Part shown: in pieces, positions 51,788 through 60,676 of the stretch
Position numbering within the stretch: position 1 is the stretch's first letter
Layout of the letters: every line of letters begins with the position of its first letter
NCBI RefSeq assembly: GCF_013426895.1
Contig: NZ_AP023174.1
Location: 3,596,001-3,660,000, forward strand
Direction: 5' to 3'
Origin: Paraburkholderia largidicola
GTDB lineage: Bacteria > Pseudomonadota > Gammaproteobacteria > Burkholderiales > Burkholderiaceae
DNA: 64,000 nucleotides
Translations under genes and position numbers: made by a program
The notes under the pieces: model-generated
Told to the model about the DNA's origin: nothing
The model's input: only the letters and a program-made list of their open reading frames with translations
Databases searched by the model: none

Positions 51788-52627
51788 ATGACGCACATTG
51801 CCATTACCGGCGCGACGGGCTTTATCGGTCGGCATGTACTCGCGCAAGGGGCAGCTCAAGGCCTCGACGTCGTGGCCGTTACGCGTGGCCCCGCGCCAGC
51901 CCGGCAGGACAACGTCAGGTGGGTTTCGCTCGACGTCGCGTCCCCTCCCGATAACGCGTTCGACTTGCTGGGCAGGCCCGACGTACTCATCCATCTCGCA
52001 TGGGGAGGCCTGCCGAACTATCGCGCACGGCGTCATTTCGAAGTCGAGCTGCCGACCCATTACGCCTTTCTGCGCCAGCTCGTCGAGGCGGGGCTGCCGT
52101 CGCTCGTCGTGGCGGGAACCTGCCTGGAATATGGCCTGCGCGATGGCGCGCTCGACGAGACCCATCCCGTTGCACCCGTGACGCCATATGGCTTCGCAAA
52201 GGATGCGCTGCGCCAGCAGCTTGAATATCTGCAACGCGATCACGCATTCAATCTGGCGTGGGCGCGGCTTTTTTACATGCACGGCGACGGCCAGGCGCCC
52301 ACGTCGCTCCTGTCGCAACTGCGTGCTGCCGTCGAGCGCGGCGACCATTCGTTTGCCATGTCGCGCGGTGACCAGTTGCGCGACTACCTGAGCGTGACGG
52401 ATGTCGCGCGGAATCTGGTGGCTCTCGCCACGAGCGGCAAGAACGTCGGCACAGTCAACGTCTGCTCGGGCACGCCGCGCTCGGTGCGCGGCCTGGTCGA
52501 GCAATGGCTGCATGACCACGACTGGAATATCCAGCTGGAACTGGGCCGCTATCCGTATCCCGACTACGAACCAATCGCCTTCTGGGGAACCCGGACCAAG
52601 CTCGACCGCGTACTGGAGACCTTATGA
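51788..52627 (+). CDS. NAD-dependent epimerase/dehydratase (extended SDR)
   Basis: A 279-aa protein. HIAITGATGFIGRHVLAQ (GxxGxxG), VLIHLAWGG, VVAGTCLEYGL, and TPYGFAKDALRQQLE with the Tyr-x3-Lys pair. Then WARLFYMHGDGQ and QLRDYLSVTDVARNLVALA. It belongs to sugar-nucleotide SDRs, and in this operon the likeliest job is 4-keto reduction or epimerisation of the CDP-6-deoxy-4-ketosugar made by RfbF/RfbG. That is inference from context. Its stop overlaps the next gene by 4 bp (ATGA). Confidence 0.83.
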   Translation: MTHIAITGATGFIGRHVLAQGAAQGLDVVAVTRGPAPARQDNVRWVSLDVASPPDNAFDLLGRPDVLIHLAWGGLPNYRARRHFEVELPTHYAFLRQLVEAGLPSLVVAGTCLEYGLRDGALDETHPVAPVTPYGFAKDALRQQLEYLQRDHAFNLAWARLFYMHGDGQAPTSLLSQLRAAVERGDHSFAMSRGDQLRDYLSVTDVARNLVALATSGKNVGTVNVCSGTPRSVRGLVEQWLHDHDWNIQLELGRYPYPDYEPIAFWGTRTKLDRVLETL

Positions 52628-53676
52628 CTGTCGTACGAGAACTGTATCGCGCAAACGCCCTGCCCGTGTTTCAGAACCGCATGTACGAGACCAGCACGGA
52701 AGCACGCAACTCGCCCGTCGGCGATGTACGCCTGGTGGAAGACCTGAGAACGGGCCTCGTCTACAACGAGGCGTTTCGCCCAGAGCTGCTCGACTATGAC
52801 GAGCACTACCAGAACGAGCAGGCCGTCAGCGCCAATTTCCGCCAGCACCTCGAGGAGGTCGCGGACATCGTCACACGCACGCTCGGCAAGCACTCGATCA
52901 TCGAGGTGGGCTGCGGGAAAGGCTATTTTCTGGAGATGCTGGAAGAGCGCGGCTTCGACATCACCGGCTTCGATCCCGCCTACGAAGGCTCGAACCCGGC
53001 AATCGAAAAGCGCTACTTCGACGCTCACGCGGGCATGCAAGGCGAAGCTCTGGTGCTACGGCACATCCTCGAGCATGTCGCCGACCCCGTCACATTTCTT
53101 GCACAGCTACGCGACGCCAATGGAGGCTGCGGCAAGATCTACATTGAAGTGCCGTGTTTCGACTGGATCTGCGAGCGCGGTGCATGGTTCGACATCTTCT
53201 ACGAGCACGTCAACTACTTCCGGCCCATTGATTTCGAGCGCATGTTCGCCGTCGTGCATGAAAGCGGACACCTGTTCGGCGGGCAGTATCAATATGTCGT
53301 CGCGGAACTCAGCAGCTTGTGCGCACCGAGTTACGACGAGCGCGCCGCCGTAGATTTTCCCGCGATCCTGTCCCCAGTGGTCGAGCGCCCCGCTCAAGGC
53401 GATGCCGCTGTGGTCATCTGGGGTGGCGCGTCGAAGGGTGTGATCTTCGCGCTGAACTGCCTGCGCAACGGCACGCCCGTATCCGCCGTCATTGACATCA
53501 ATCCCGCAAAGCAGGGCAAGTATCTGCCCGCGACCGGGCTGCTCGTGCAGGCGCCGCACGATGTGCTGCCCAGCCTGCCCGCCGGCTCTGCGATCTACGT
53601 CATGAATTCGAACTATCTCGACGAAATCCGCGCCCAGGCCGGGTCTCAATTCACCTATATCGGTATCGACACATGA
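52624..53676 (+). CDS. Class I SAM-dependent methyltransferase with C-terminal Methyltransf_14-like domain
   Basis: A 350-aa protein. Motif I SIIEVGCGKGYFLEMLEERGFDITGFDPAYEG; ALVLRHILEHVADPVTFLAQL; YIEVPCFDWICERGAWFDIFYEHVNYFRP; C-terminal Rossmann part VVIWGGASKGVIFALNCLRNG. Related to the methyltransferases at 7.2-8.4 kb and 56.4-57.6 kb, but without the N-terminal Cys pairs of the zinc-binding domain. It probably methylates a sugar or a sugar-linked group. Coupled by ATGA overlaps to both neighbours. Confidence 0.82.
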   Translation: MTVVRELYRANALPVFQNRMYETSTEARNSPVGDVRLVEDLRTGLVYNEAFRPELLDYDEHYQNEQAVSANFRQHLEEVADIVTRTLGKHSIIEVGCGKGYFLEMLEERGFDITGFDPAYEGSNPAIEKRYFDAHAGMQGEALVLRHILEHVADPVTFLAQLRDANGGCGKIYIEVPCFDWICERGAWFDIFYEHVNYFRPIDFERMFAVVHESGHLFGGQYQYVVAELSSLCAPSYDERAAVDFPAILSPVVERPAQGDAAVVIWGGASKGVIFALNCLRNGTPVSAVIDINPAKQGKYLPATGLLVQAPHDVLPSLPAGSAIYVMNSNYLDEIRAQAGSQFTYIGIDT

Positions 53677-54443
53677 ATACATTCGAACAGGAAGTCCGCC
53701 AACGCATCGACGCAAACGGGCGCGATGCGGCTTTGCGCGAGGTCGGCCTGACCTTCGTCCGCGAGACGACCGGGCCGCGCTACTCCTATAACTTTTCCTG
53801 GTTGGGCCGCCCGATCATTCAGTATCCGCAAGACATGGTTGCCATGCAGGAACTGATCTGGGAGGTTCGCCCCGACATCATCATCGAAACGGGTATCGCC
53901 CATGGCGGCTCGCTCATCCTGAGTGCCTCGATGCTCGCGATGCTCGATCTGTGCGATGCCATCGAGCGAGGCGAAATGCTGGACCCGTCGAAGCCGCGCC
54001 GCCGCGTCGTGGGCGTCGACATCGATATCCGCGCACATAACCGGGCGGCAATCGAAGCGCACCCGCTCGCGAACCGCATCGATCTGATTCAGGGCTCGTC
54101 CGTCGCGCCCGACGTGCTCGAACAGGTCTACAAACACGCCGAAGGTTGCAAGAGCGTGTTGGTCTGCCTCGATTCGAATCACACGCACGAACACGTGCTA
54201 GCCGAACTCGAGGCCTACGCGCCGCTCGTCACGCCTGGCAGCTACTGCGTGGCATTCGACACGATTATCGAAGACCTGCCTCGCGACGCATTTCCGGACC
54301 GCCCGTGGGATCACGGCGACAATCCGAAGACGGCCGTATGGGCGTTCGTCGAGAAGCATCCCGAGTTCGAGATCGACCGCCAGATCGATAACAAGCTTTT
54401 GATTTCAGTCGCGCCGGAAGGTTATCTGAAGCGCGTGCGTTGA
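53673..54443 (+). CDS. CmcI/cephalosporin hydroxylase-family protein
   Basis: A 256-aa protein. RPIIQYPQDMVAMQELIWEVRPDIIIETGIAHGGSLILSASML, then RRRVVGVDIDIRAHNRAAIEAHPLANRIDLIQGSSV, SVLVCLDSNHTHEHVLAELEAYAPLVTPGSYCVAFDTIIEDLP. These are the hallmarks of the CmcI-type SAM-dependent family, which is often annotated cephalosporin hydroxylase but whose members in polysaccharide loci are probable O-methyltransferases. Same operon as the preceding methyltransferase (ATGA overlap). rfbF follows 57 bp later. Confidence 0.85.
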   Translation: MNTFEQEVRQRIDANGRDAALREVGLTFVRETTGPRYSYNFSWLGRPIIQYPQDMVAMQELIWEVRPDIIIETGIAHGGSLILSASMLAMLDLCDAIERGEMLDPSKPRRRVVGVDIDIRAHNRAAIEAHPLANRIDLIQGSSVAPDVLEQVYKHAEGCKSVLVCLDSNHTHEHVLAELEAYAPLVTPGSYCVAFDTIIEDLPRDAFPDRPWDHGDNPKTAVWAFVEKHPEFEIDRQIDNKLLISVAPEGYLKRVR

Positions 54444-54500
54444 ACAAGCGCGCACTGCCGTCACGGACCCACCACGTACTCATTCACGAAGCATACCGAA

Positions 54501-55277
54501 ATGAAAGTTGTCATTCTCGCTGGCGGACTGGGCTCGCGCCTGTCCGAAGAGACTCAGGCACGTCCGAAGCCGATGGTGACCGTTGGCGACCGCCCCATTC
54601 TGTGGCACATCATGAAGATCTATGCGTCGCACGGCATGACGGACTTCATTATCTGCTGCGGCTACAAGGGCTACGTGATCAAGGAATATTTCGCCAACTA
54701 TTTCCTGCACTCGTCCGACGTCACGTTCGACCTCGCGCAAAACAAAATGGAAGTGCATCAGCGCAATGCCGAACCGTGGCGCGTCACGCTGCTCGATACC
54801 GGCGAGCATTCGATGACGGGCGGCCGCCTGAAACGTGCGTCGCATCTGCTGCGTGAAGAAGAAGCGTTTTGCCTGACGTACGGCGACGGCGTCGGCAACG
54901 TCGACATCACGCGCCTCGTCGAATTCCATAAGCGTCACGGCAAGCTGGCGACCGTCACGGGCGTGCAACAACCTGGGCGTTACGGCGTGCTTCAGCTGGC
55001 CGACGACGAACGCGGCGTGATCGGGTTCGCCGAGAAGCCGCAGACGCAATCGTCGTGGATCAACGGTGGCTTCTTCGTCCTGTCGCCGCGTGTGCTCGAC
55101 TATATCGACGACGACAGCATCCCGTGGGAAAGCGAGCCCATGCAACGGCTCGCATCGACCGGTCAGTTGCAAACCTATCGCCATGACGGCTTCTGGCAGC
55201 CGATGGACACGCTTCGCGACAAGCATCAGCTCGACGCGATATGGGCGACGGGCAAAGCCCCCTGGAAGACGTGGTGA
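54501..55277 (+). CDS. rfbF: Glucose-1-phosphate cytidylyltransferase
   Basis: A 258-aa nucleotidyltransferase that makes CDP-glucose from CTP and Glc-1-P. Signature: [41 protein letters not shown] (GGxGxR and the PKPM lysine), then [31 protein letters not shown] (metal-binding Asp), and [22 protein letters not shown]. Full length. Its TGA overlaps the next gene's ATG (TGATG), the usual rfbF-rfbG coupling. Confidence 0.95.
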   Translation: MKVVILAGGLGSRLSEETQARPKPMVTVGDRPILWHIMKIYASHGMTDFIICCGYKGYVIKEYFANYFLHSSDVTFDLAQNKMEVHQRNAEPWRVTLLDTGEHSMTGGRLKRASHLLREEEAFCLTYGDGVGNVDITRLVEFHKRHGKLATVTGVQQPGRYGVLQLADDERGVIGFAEKPQTQSSWINGGFFVLSPRVLDYIDDDSIPWESEPMQRLASTGQLQTYRHDGFWQPMDTLRDKHQLDAIWATGKAPWKTW

Positions 55278-56362
55278 TGAACCCATCCTTTTGGCACGGA
55301 CGACGTGTGTTCGTCACCGGGCACACGGGTTTCAAGGGAAGCTGGCTGTGCCTCTGGCTGCAGCGCCTGGGCGCACAGGTCACCGGGTACGCGCTGCAGC
55401 CGCTCACTGAACCATCGCTATTCGACGCCGCTCAGGTCGCGTCGGGCATGAACCACCTGGCTGGCGACGTACGCGACGCGGCGGGCGTGCGCCACGCGCT
55501 CGAAGCGGCGCGTCCCGAAGTCGTTTTTCACCTCGCGGCGCAATCGCTCGTCCGGCAATCTTATGCGGACCCCATCGAGACGTACTCGACTAATGTCATG
55601 GGCACGGTACATGTGCTCGATGCAGTCCGTCATGTGAACAGTGTGCGCGCGGTCGTCAACGTCACTAGCGACAAATGCTATGAAAACCGCGAGATCACAC
55701 GCGGATACGATGAAAGCGACGCCCTAGGCGGACATGATCCTTACAGCAACAGCAAGGGCTGCTCTGAACTGGTGACGGCGTCGTACCGACAATCGTTCTT
55801 CAATGGAAACTCCCACGCCGCCATTGCCAGCGCTCGCGCCGGCAATGTGATCGGCGGAGGCGACTGGGCGCGCGACCGCCTCGTGCCGGATCTGCTGCGC
55901 GCGTTCGATCGCGGCGAGCATGCCGTTGTGCGCCGGCCGCATTCGGTCAGGCCCTGGCAACATGTGCTCGAGCCGCTTGCGGGTTATCTGATGCTGGCGG
56001 AACGTCTCGTCGAAGGCGACGCGTCGTTCGCGGGTGCGTGGAACTTCGGCCCGCTCGCCGACGACATGCGATCGGTCGAAGAAATCGCTTCGCAACTCGT
56101 TTCGGCGCTTGGCAACAATGCCGCATACGAAGTGCAACAGGAAGCGAACGCACCTCACGAAGCGGGCCTGTTGTTACTCGATGCGAGCAAGGCGCGCCGC
56201 GAACTCGGCTGGAATACGCTGCTCAAGCTCGATGAAGCATTGCAATGGATCGCGCAATGGCATCTTGCATACCGTACGGGATCGGGGGCGAGGGTCGCCA
56301 CGCTGGCGCAGATCGAACGCTACGAGGCTCGAATCAATGCGGCGGCTGCCGTGCAATACTGA
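55277..56362 (+). CDS. rfbG: CDP-glucose 4,6-dehydratase
   Basis: 361 aa from ATG 55277, which overlaps the rfbF stop. The frame continues upstream inside rfbF, so this start is chosen. FWHGRRVFVTGHTGFKGSWLCLWL (NAD-binding), VFHLAAQSLVRQSYADPIETYSTNVMGTVHVLDA, NVTSDKCYENRE, and DPYSNSKGCSELV with the Tyr-x3-Lys pair, then ARAGNVIGGGDWARDRLVPDLLRA. It converts CDP-glucose to CDP-4-keto-6-deoxyglucose, the common precursor of 3,6-dideoxy and branched sugars. No rfbH-type 3-dehydrase is present, so a 6-deoxy (branched) sugar is more likely than a 3,6-dideoxy one. Confidence 0.95.
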   Translation: MNPSFWHGRRVFVTGHTGFKGSWLCLWLQRLGAQVTGYALQPLTEPSLFDAAQVASGMNHLAGDVRDAAGVRHALEAARPEVVFHLAAQSLVRQSYADPIETYSTNVMGTVHVLDAVRHVNSVRAVVNVTSDKCYENREITRGYDESDALGGHDPYSNSKGCSELVTASYRQSFFNGNSHAAIASARAGNVIGGGDWARDRLVPDLLRAFDRGEHAVVRRPHSVRPWQHVLEPLAGYLMLAERLVEGDASFAGAWNFGPLADDMRSVEEIASQLVSALGNNAAYEVQQEANAPHEAGLLLLDASKARRELGWNTLLKLDEALQWIAQWHLAYRTGSGARVATLAQIERYEARINAAAAVQY

Positions 56363-56372
56363 GGAACACATC

Positions 56373-57596
56373 TTGAACTGCCGTCACTGTGGTGAACCGC
56401 TCACCCTTCCATTCGTCGATCTCGGCTTCGCGCCACCGTCGAATGCCTATCTGACAGCCGACGACCTGACACGCCCCGAAGGTTACTACCCGCTCAAGCT
56501 GTTCGTCTGCACGGATTGCTGGCTGGTGCAGACGGAAGACTATGCGGCGCGCGAAGCGCTGTTCGACGCCGACTATGCCTACTTCTCGTCGACATCCGAA
56601 AGCTGGCTCGCTCACGCGCGCCGCTACGTGTCGTCCATTACTGAAGATCTGTCGCTCGACCGCGACTCGTTCGTCATCGAGGTCGCCTCGAACGACGGCT
56701 ACCTGTTGCGCAATTTCGTCTCCGACGGTGTGCCCTGCCTCGGCATCGAACCGACGGCGAGCACGGCTGCCGCAGCCGAAAAACTGGGTGTGCCCGTGCT
56801 GCGCGAATTTTTCGGCGCTGCGCTCGCCCGAGATCTCGCGGAACGCGGCCAACGCGCCGACCTCATTATCGGCAACAACGTGTTCGCACACGTTCCGGAC
56901 GTCAACGATTTCACGCTAGGCCTGAAAATCGCGCTGAAGCCCACCGGCACCATTACGCTGGAGTTTCCTCACCTCGTCTGCCTGATCGATGAAGGTCAGT
57001 TCGACACCATCTATCACGAGCACTTTTCGTATTTCTCGCTTCTCGCCGTCGATCGCATCTTCGCGAAAGCGGGCCTGCGCGTGTGCCGCATCGAACAGCT
57101 GCCTACCCATGGCGGAAGCTTGCGTGTCTATGGCTGCCACGCGGATGACCCGCGCGCGGACGACGCATCGGTCGCACGCATCCGCGCGCTGGAAAGCGAA
57201 CGCGGAATGGAAAAGCGGGAGACCTATCAGGGCTTTCAAAGCCGCGTCAACAAGACGAAAGATGGACTTCTGCGATTTCTGATCGACAGCAAGGAAGCCG
57301 GCCTGGCCGTCGCTGCATACGGCGCGGCAGCAAAGGGCAACACGCTTCTGAACTACGCGGGTGTCAAACCCGATCTGCTCGCCTACGTGTGCGACTTCGC
57401 TTCGTCGAAGCAAGGCAAGTTCATGCCCGGCAGCCACATTCCCATCGTGTCGCCAGAAGAGCTTGCGCAATTGCAACCCGATGTCGTGCTGATCCTGCCG
57501 TGGAATATTTCTGAAGAAATCGTGTCGCAGCATGCTGCGACATTCGGGAAGCATGCACGCTTCGCGGTCGCCGTTCCCGAGGTGCGTTACCTCTGA
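56373..57596 (+). CDS. Sugar C-methyltransferase (NovU/TylC3-like)
   Basis: 407 aa from TTG 56373, with GAGGA 8 bp upstream. An upstream in-frame extension would overlap rfbG. N-terminal zinc site CRHCGEPL ... LFVCTDCWLVQ; SAM motif SFVIEVASNDGYLLRNF; LIIGNNVFAHVPDVNDF; TLEFPHLVCLIDEGQFDTIYHEHFSYFSLLA, with the catalytic His pair of this family; LPTHGGSLRVYG; and the C-terminal VAAYGAAAKGNTLLNYAG. Members add a methyl group at C-3 of 4-keto-6-deoxysugars, so together with rfbF/rfbG it predicts a branched sugar. It is the last gene of the rightward operon. Confidence 0.88.
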   Translation: MNCRHCGEPLTLPFVDLGFAPPSNAYLTADDLTRPEGYYPLKLFVCTDCWLVQTEDYAAREALFDADYAYFSSTSESWLAHARRYVSSITEDLSLDRDSFVIEVASNDGYLLRNFVSDGVPCLGIEPTASTAAAAEKLGVPVLREFFGAALARDLAERGQRADLIIGNNVFAHVPDVNDFTLGLKIALKPTGTITLEFPHLVCLIDEGQFDTIYHEHFSYFSLLAVDRIFAKAGLRVCRIEQLPTHGGSLRVYGCHADDPRADDASVARIRALESERGMEKRETYQGFQSRVNKTKDGLLRFLIDSKEAGLAVAAYGAAAKGNTLLNYAGVKPDLLAYVCDFASSKQGKFMPGSHIPIVSPEELAQLQPDVVLILPWNISEEIVSQHAATFGKHARFAVAVPEVRYL

Positions 57597-57659
57597 TGCG
57601 TCGTGGCGCCGGCGTATCGGCGCCTCCCGACTCAAACGTCGAGCCACCCTGCGTTTGCG

Positions 57660-58217
57660 CTAGCGGAGATCGCTCAGATATTGCGCGACGCCCGGCAGCG
57701 AACGGTCGCGCTCGGACATCATCGTCACCGCTCGCGGCCACGCGATCGCAAGCTGCGGATCGTCATGCGCAACGCCGCGCTCGGCGGCGGGCGCATAAAA
57801 CTGCGTGTGCAGATAGAGAAGACGGCTATCGGACTCGAGGGTCTGGAAGCCATGCGCACAGCCTTCCGGAATGAATACGGCACGCGCGTTATCCGGCGCA
57901 AGCTCAACGGCATGCCAACGCATGAACGTGGACGACGCCGGCCTCAAATCGACGATCACGTCCCAGACGCGACCTTCCATGCAGCGCACCCACTTCGCAT
58001 CGGCATTTTCGCCCGCCTGAAAGTGCATGCCGCGCACGGTTCCTGCCGTCACCGTATGCGACCAGTTGATCTGCACGATATCGCGCGTGCCGTGCGCGTC
58101 ACCGAAATCGTGCGCGCAAAAAAGACGCATGAAGCTGCCGCGCGAATCCGCATGCGGCTTGCTCTGTGCGACGTATGCGCCTTCGATGGGTAGCTGCGTC
58201 AGCTCGTTCGTACTCAT
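57660..58217 (-). CDS. RmlC-like dTDP/CDP-4-keto-6-deoxysugar 3,5-epimerase
   Basis: 185 aa from ATG 58217. Cupin features of the RmlC family: HADSRGSFMRLFCAHDFG (conserved DxRG..), INWSHTVTAGTVRGMHFQAG (catalytic His in RGxHFQ), VRCMEGRVWDVIVDLRPASSTFMRW, and FIPEGCAHGFQTLESDSRLLYLHTQFYAP. The usual catalytic Tyr region is present. It epimerises C-3 and/or C-5 of a 4-ketosugar. In this operon the substrate is probably the CDP-linked (possibly C-methylated) ketosugar. It is the last gene of the leftward operon that meets the rightward one here. Its start overlaps the previous gene's stop (ATGA). Confidence 0.88.
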   Translation of the reverse strand: MSTNELTQLPIEGAYVAQSKPHADSRGSFMRLFCAHDFGDAHGTRDIVQINWSHTVTAGTVRGMHFQAGENADAKWVRCMEGRVWDVIVDLRPASSTFMRWHAVELAPDNARAVFIPEGCAHGFQTLESDSRLLYLHTQFYAPAAERGVAHDDPQLAIAWPRAVTMMSERDRSLPGVAQYLSDLR

Positions 58218-59887
58218 GCGCCACCACTGCCGGTGACATAGATCGCCGCCCCGTCGCTGTTGAACAGATTGAGCTGGCCGACAAATCCCGCTGCGGCATC
58301 GATCTTGCCATAGCGCATGGCAATGTATTTGAGCAAAAGATAGCTGCCGAGACGTTCGACGCAGAATGCCCACTGCCGTGTCTGGTAACCTTCGCGCGGC
58401 GTGGGGTAACGTTTGACACAGGCAAGCACGACACGCTCGATCGCGTCCATTGCCGCCAGCCAGAATGCAGTCGGGAAGACACCCATTTCAATGCCGCCGG
58501 GAATGAAGACCGTCGCATTGAAGAACAGCGCGACTTCCTGCGGTCCGAGGACGCCGAGTTCTACCGCTTCCGACACGAAGCGCAGCATATCTTCGACATG
58601 ATGCGCAGTGCTGTACTGGTTGAGATAGCCGTCCGGCAGGGTGAGCAACTTCCCGATCAGCAGATCGTCGTTCGCGGGCAGCATCGCCGCGGCCAGATCG
58701 ACGCTGGCGAGAATGGAATTCCCGATCACATCCATCACAGGATAGTTGGGCGCAGGCGCGCCCCCGATCTTCGACGTCGAGACGAACTTGCGGTATTGAC
58801 ACATGCCGACGCGACGGAACTGCTGTCCGCTGTGGATGAGGTAGTTCTTCAACGCGAAGCAGCCGGCCAGCGAGCCGAGCTGGGGATGATAGGGCTCCCA
58901 CGCGGGCGCCAGGTCGCGCAGGTTGGTACGACCTGGCGCCTGCGACTGGCCCAGGTAAATCGGCGTGACGAACGACGGATACTCGAAAGGTAAGTCGACG
59001 TGCGTGTAGCACACGTACAGCACATCCTGCACGTCGAGCTGCGCGGTCGTCATGAAGCCGTCTTCCGCGTGTCTGAAGCGTTGGCCATCGCATGCCTTCA
59101 GAATCGCGCCGCGCAGCTTGAGAAAATTTCTCAGGAACGCCTCGTTGTTCGACTTCAGGTACTCGCGCTTGATCTCGTTCAGAAACGCGACCTGATTGGC
59201 GAACGGCTGCATCGCCGCATTCGTCCATGGCATGCCAGACGCATCGAAGCCGCGAACCTGAATGTCCGGGCACATCGCCAGCACCAGCGCGGCGAAGCGC
59301 TGCACGAGCGCCTGCTTGAGCGTCGCGCGCGGCGTGTGCTGTTCGGCCTTTGCCAGCACGGCGTCGACTTCGGCATCGCCGGACTCCAGAATTTCGTGGA
59401 GCTTTTCGGTCAGCGCAAACCAGGTTGTCCAAAACGACCGGCGCGCAACGATTTCAGAGCCGATGACCGTAGAGCGGGCATCCATGACCAGGGTTTGCAG
59501 GTCGATATCGAGGCCGATCCGTCGCAGGCAAACCGATGCCGCTTCGACCAGACCAGGATACGCCGCATTGGCCTGCTCGAACACGTTGAAGTAGCAGGCT
59601 CCCTCCCGCGACGCCGCAGAGAACACAAGCACATCGGCGTCTGGGTTGCCGGCGATGAACGCATGGACGTCCGCCGCACCGAGCCCCGTCGTCTGCCGGA
59701 AATCCGCGCCGAAGAAGCCGTAAAGCTCGTCGTCCTGAACGGGATGACTCAGAAAAAACTGACGAATCGCGTGATATTCGCCCCAATCGCTCCCACTGAG
59801 ACCCGTTGCGTCGAGCGTGACAAAGCCCGCGTCGCATTGGCCGCGGGCCGCTTCATCGAGGAGAATCTGGAACGTGTTTGCTTTCAT
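58214..59887 (-). CDS. Large unknown protein of the glycan cluster
   Basis: 557 aa from ATG 59887 (MKANTFQILLDEAARG). The N-terminal half (1-250) is homologous to the protein at 45.4-46.2 kb. The C-terminal half is distinct: DVQDVLYVCYTHVDLPFEYPSFVTPIYLGQSQAPGRTNLRDLAPAWEPYHPQLGSLAGCFALKNYLIHSGQQFRRVGMCQYRKFVS, followed by EYSTAHHVEDMLRFVSEAVELG-like and FFNATVFIPGGIEMGVFPTAFW. The pattern THVDLP.EYP...I.LG..Q, FRRVGMCQYRKF resembles glycosyltransferase-like DUF4422 proteins, so a transferase role is possible. It is coupled to the epimerase by an ATGA overlap and lies 66 bp after the TylF-like gene. Confidence 0.72.
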   Translation of the reverse strand: MKANTFQILLDEAARGQCDAGFVTLDATGLSGSDWGEYHAIRQFFLSHPVQDDELYGFFGADFRQTTGLGAADVHAFIAGNPDADVLVFSAASREGACYFNVFEQANAAYPGLVEAASVCLRRIGLDIDLQTLVMDARSTVIGSEIVARRSFWTTWFALTEKLHEILESGDAEVDAVLAKAEQHTPRATLKQALVQRFAALVLAMCPDIQVRGFDASGMPWTNAAMQPFANQVAFLNEIKREYLKSNNEAFLRNFLKLRGAILKACDGQRFRHAEDGFMTTAQLDVQDVLYVCYTHVDLPFEYPSFVTPIYLGQSQAPGRTNLRDLAPAWEPYHPQLGSLAGCFALKNYLIHSGQQFRRVGMCQYRKFVSTSKIGGAPAPNYPVMDVIGNSILASVDLAAAMLPANDDLLIGKLLTLPDGYLNQYSTAHHVEDMLRFVSEAVELGVLGPQEVALFFNATVFIPGGIEMGVFPTAFWLAAMDAIERVVLACVKRYPTPREGYQTRQWAFCVERLGSYLLLKYIAMRYGKIDAAAGFVGQLNLFNSDGAAIYVTGSGGA

Positions 59888-59953
59888 AGTGGGTCGCCCG
59901 GTCGGGATGCGCGACGGACCTGACCGTTGCGCATCCATGCGGGAAAAGCCGGT

Positions 59954-60676
59954 TTAGACGTGGAAATAGCCAGCGGCTGCGTCGAAAGGCAGACGCTTGA
60001 GCTCGACCTTGTTCAGATCGAGGACCTCGCGCAGCGCCTTCGTTTCGCCCGGGAAGTTCCGGTAGGCCACTTCGTCCAGAACCACGACGGCGCCCTTCGG
60101 CATGTAAGGCAAGAAGGTTTCCAGCGCGACCTTCGTCGACTCATACAGGTCGGTGTCCAGAATCAGCATTGCGACGACGAGATCCGGGCGCGTCTTGACG
60201 AACTCCGGCGCCGTCCTGGCGATATCGCCCTTGACGAGTTCGCAACGCGGAATGCGATTGACGGGACGGACCAGGTCGTTCGCTTCGATCATCTGCTCGA
60301 TGAGCGACATATCCGTGTCTGAGAACATCGACGTATTGATGTCGCTCGGATCGTGCTCGGGATCGATGCCGGTGAAACCGGAGAACGTGTCGAAGCCGAC
60401 GATCGAGCGATTGATCGCGTACGGTTCCAGAATGGTCGACAGATGCATGTAGAGCATCAGCGAATTGGCCTTGTACACGCCGCATTCGATGATCGCGCCG
60501 GGAATGTCCTGAATTTTCTTGAACAGCTCGATGCGCGACAGCGCTGCCGTGACGGTGATCCGGTCGGCAAACACGAACGGCGCGCTCGCCACGTAGGCCG
60601 CGTCGACGCGGTCCAGCACCTCGGCGCGCTTCGCTGCGAATGCCTTTTCGGCTTCGGTGAGTCGGCGCTTGGTCAT
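59954..60676 (-). CDS. TylF/MycF-type O-methyltransferase
   Basis: 240 aa from ATG 60676. VFADRITVTAALSRIELFKKIQDIPGAIIECGVYKANSLMLYMHLSTILEPY, then RSIVGFDTFSGFTGIDPEHDPSDIN, LVKGDIARTAPEFVKTRPDLVVAMLILDTDLYESTKVALETFLPYMPKGAVVVLDEVAYRNFPGE. The paired metal-binding acidic residues (LDTDLYE ... DE) and ECGVYKG-like SAM site match the macrocin-O-methyltransferase (TylF) family, which methylates sugar hydroxyls with Mg2+. The ATG overlaps the stop of the preceding dioxygenase gene (ATGA). Confidence 0.85.
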   Translation of the reverse strand: MTKRRLTEAEKAFAAKRAEVLDRVDAAYVASAPFVFADRITVTAALSRIELFKKIQDIPGAIIECGVYKANSLMLYMHLSTILEPYAINRSIVGFDTFSGFTGIDPEHDPSDINTSMFSDTDMSLIEQMIEANDLVRPVNRIPRCELVKGDIARTAPEFVKTRPDLVVAMLILDTDLYESTKVALETFLPYMPKGAVVVLDEVAYRNFPGETKALREVLDLNKVELKRLPFDAAAGYFHV

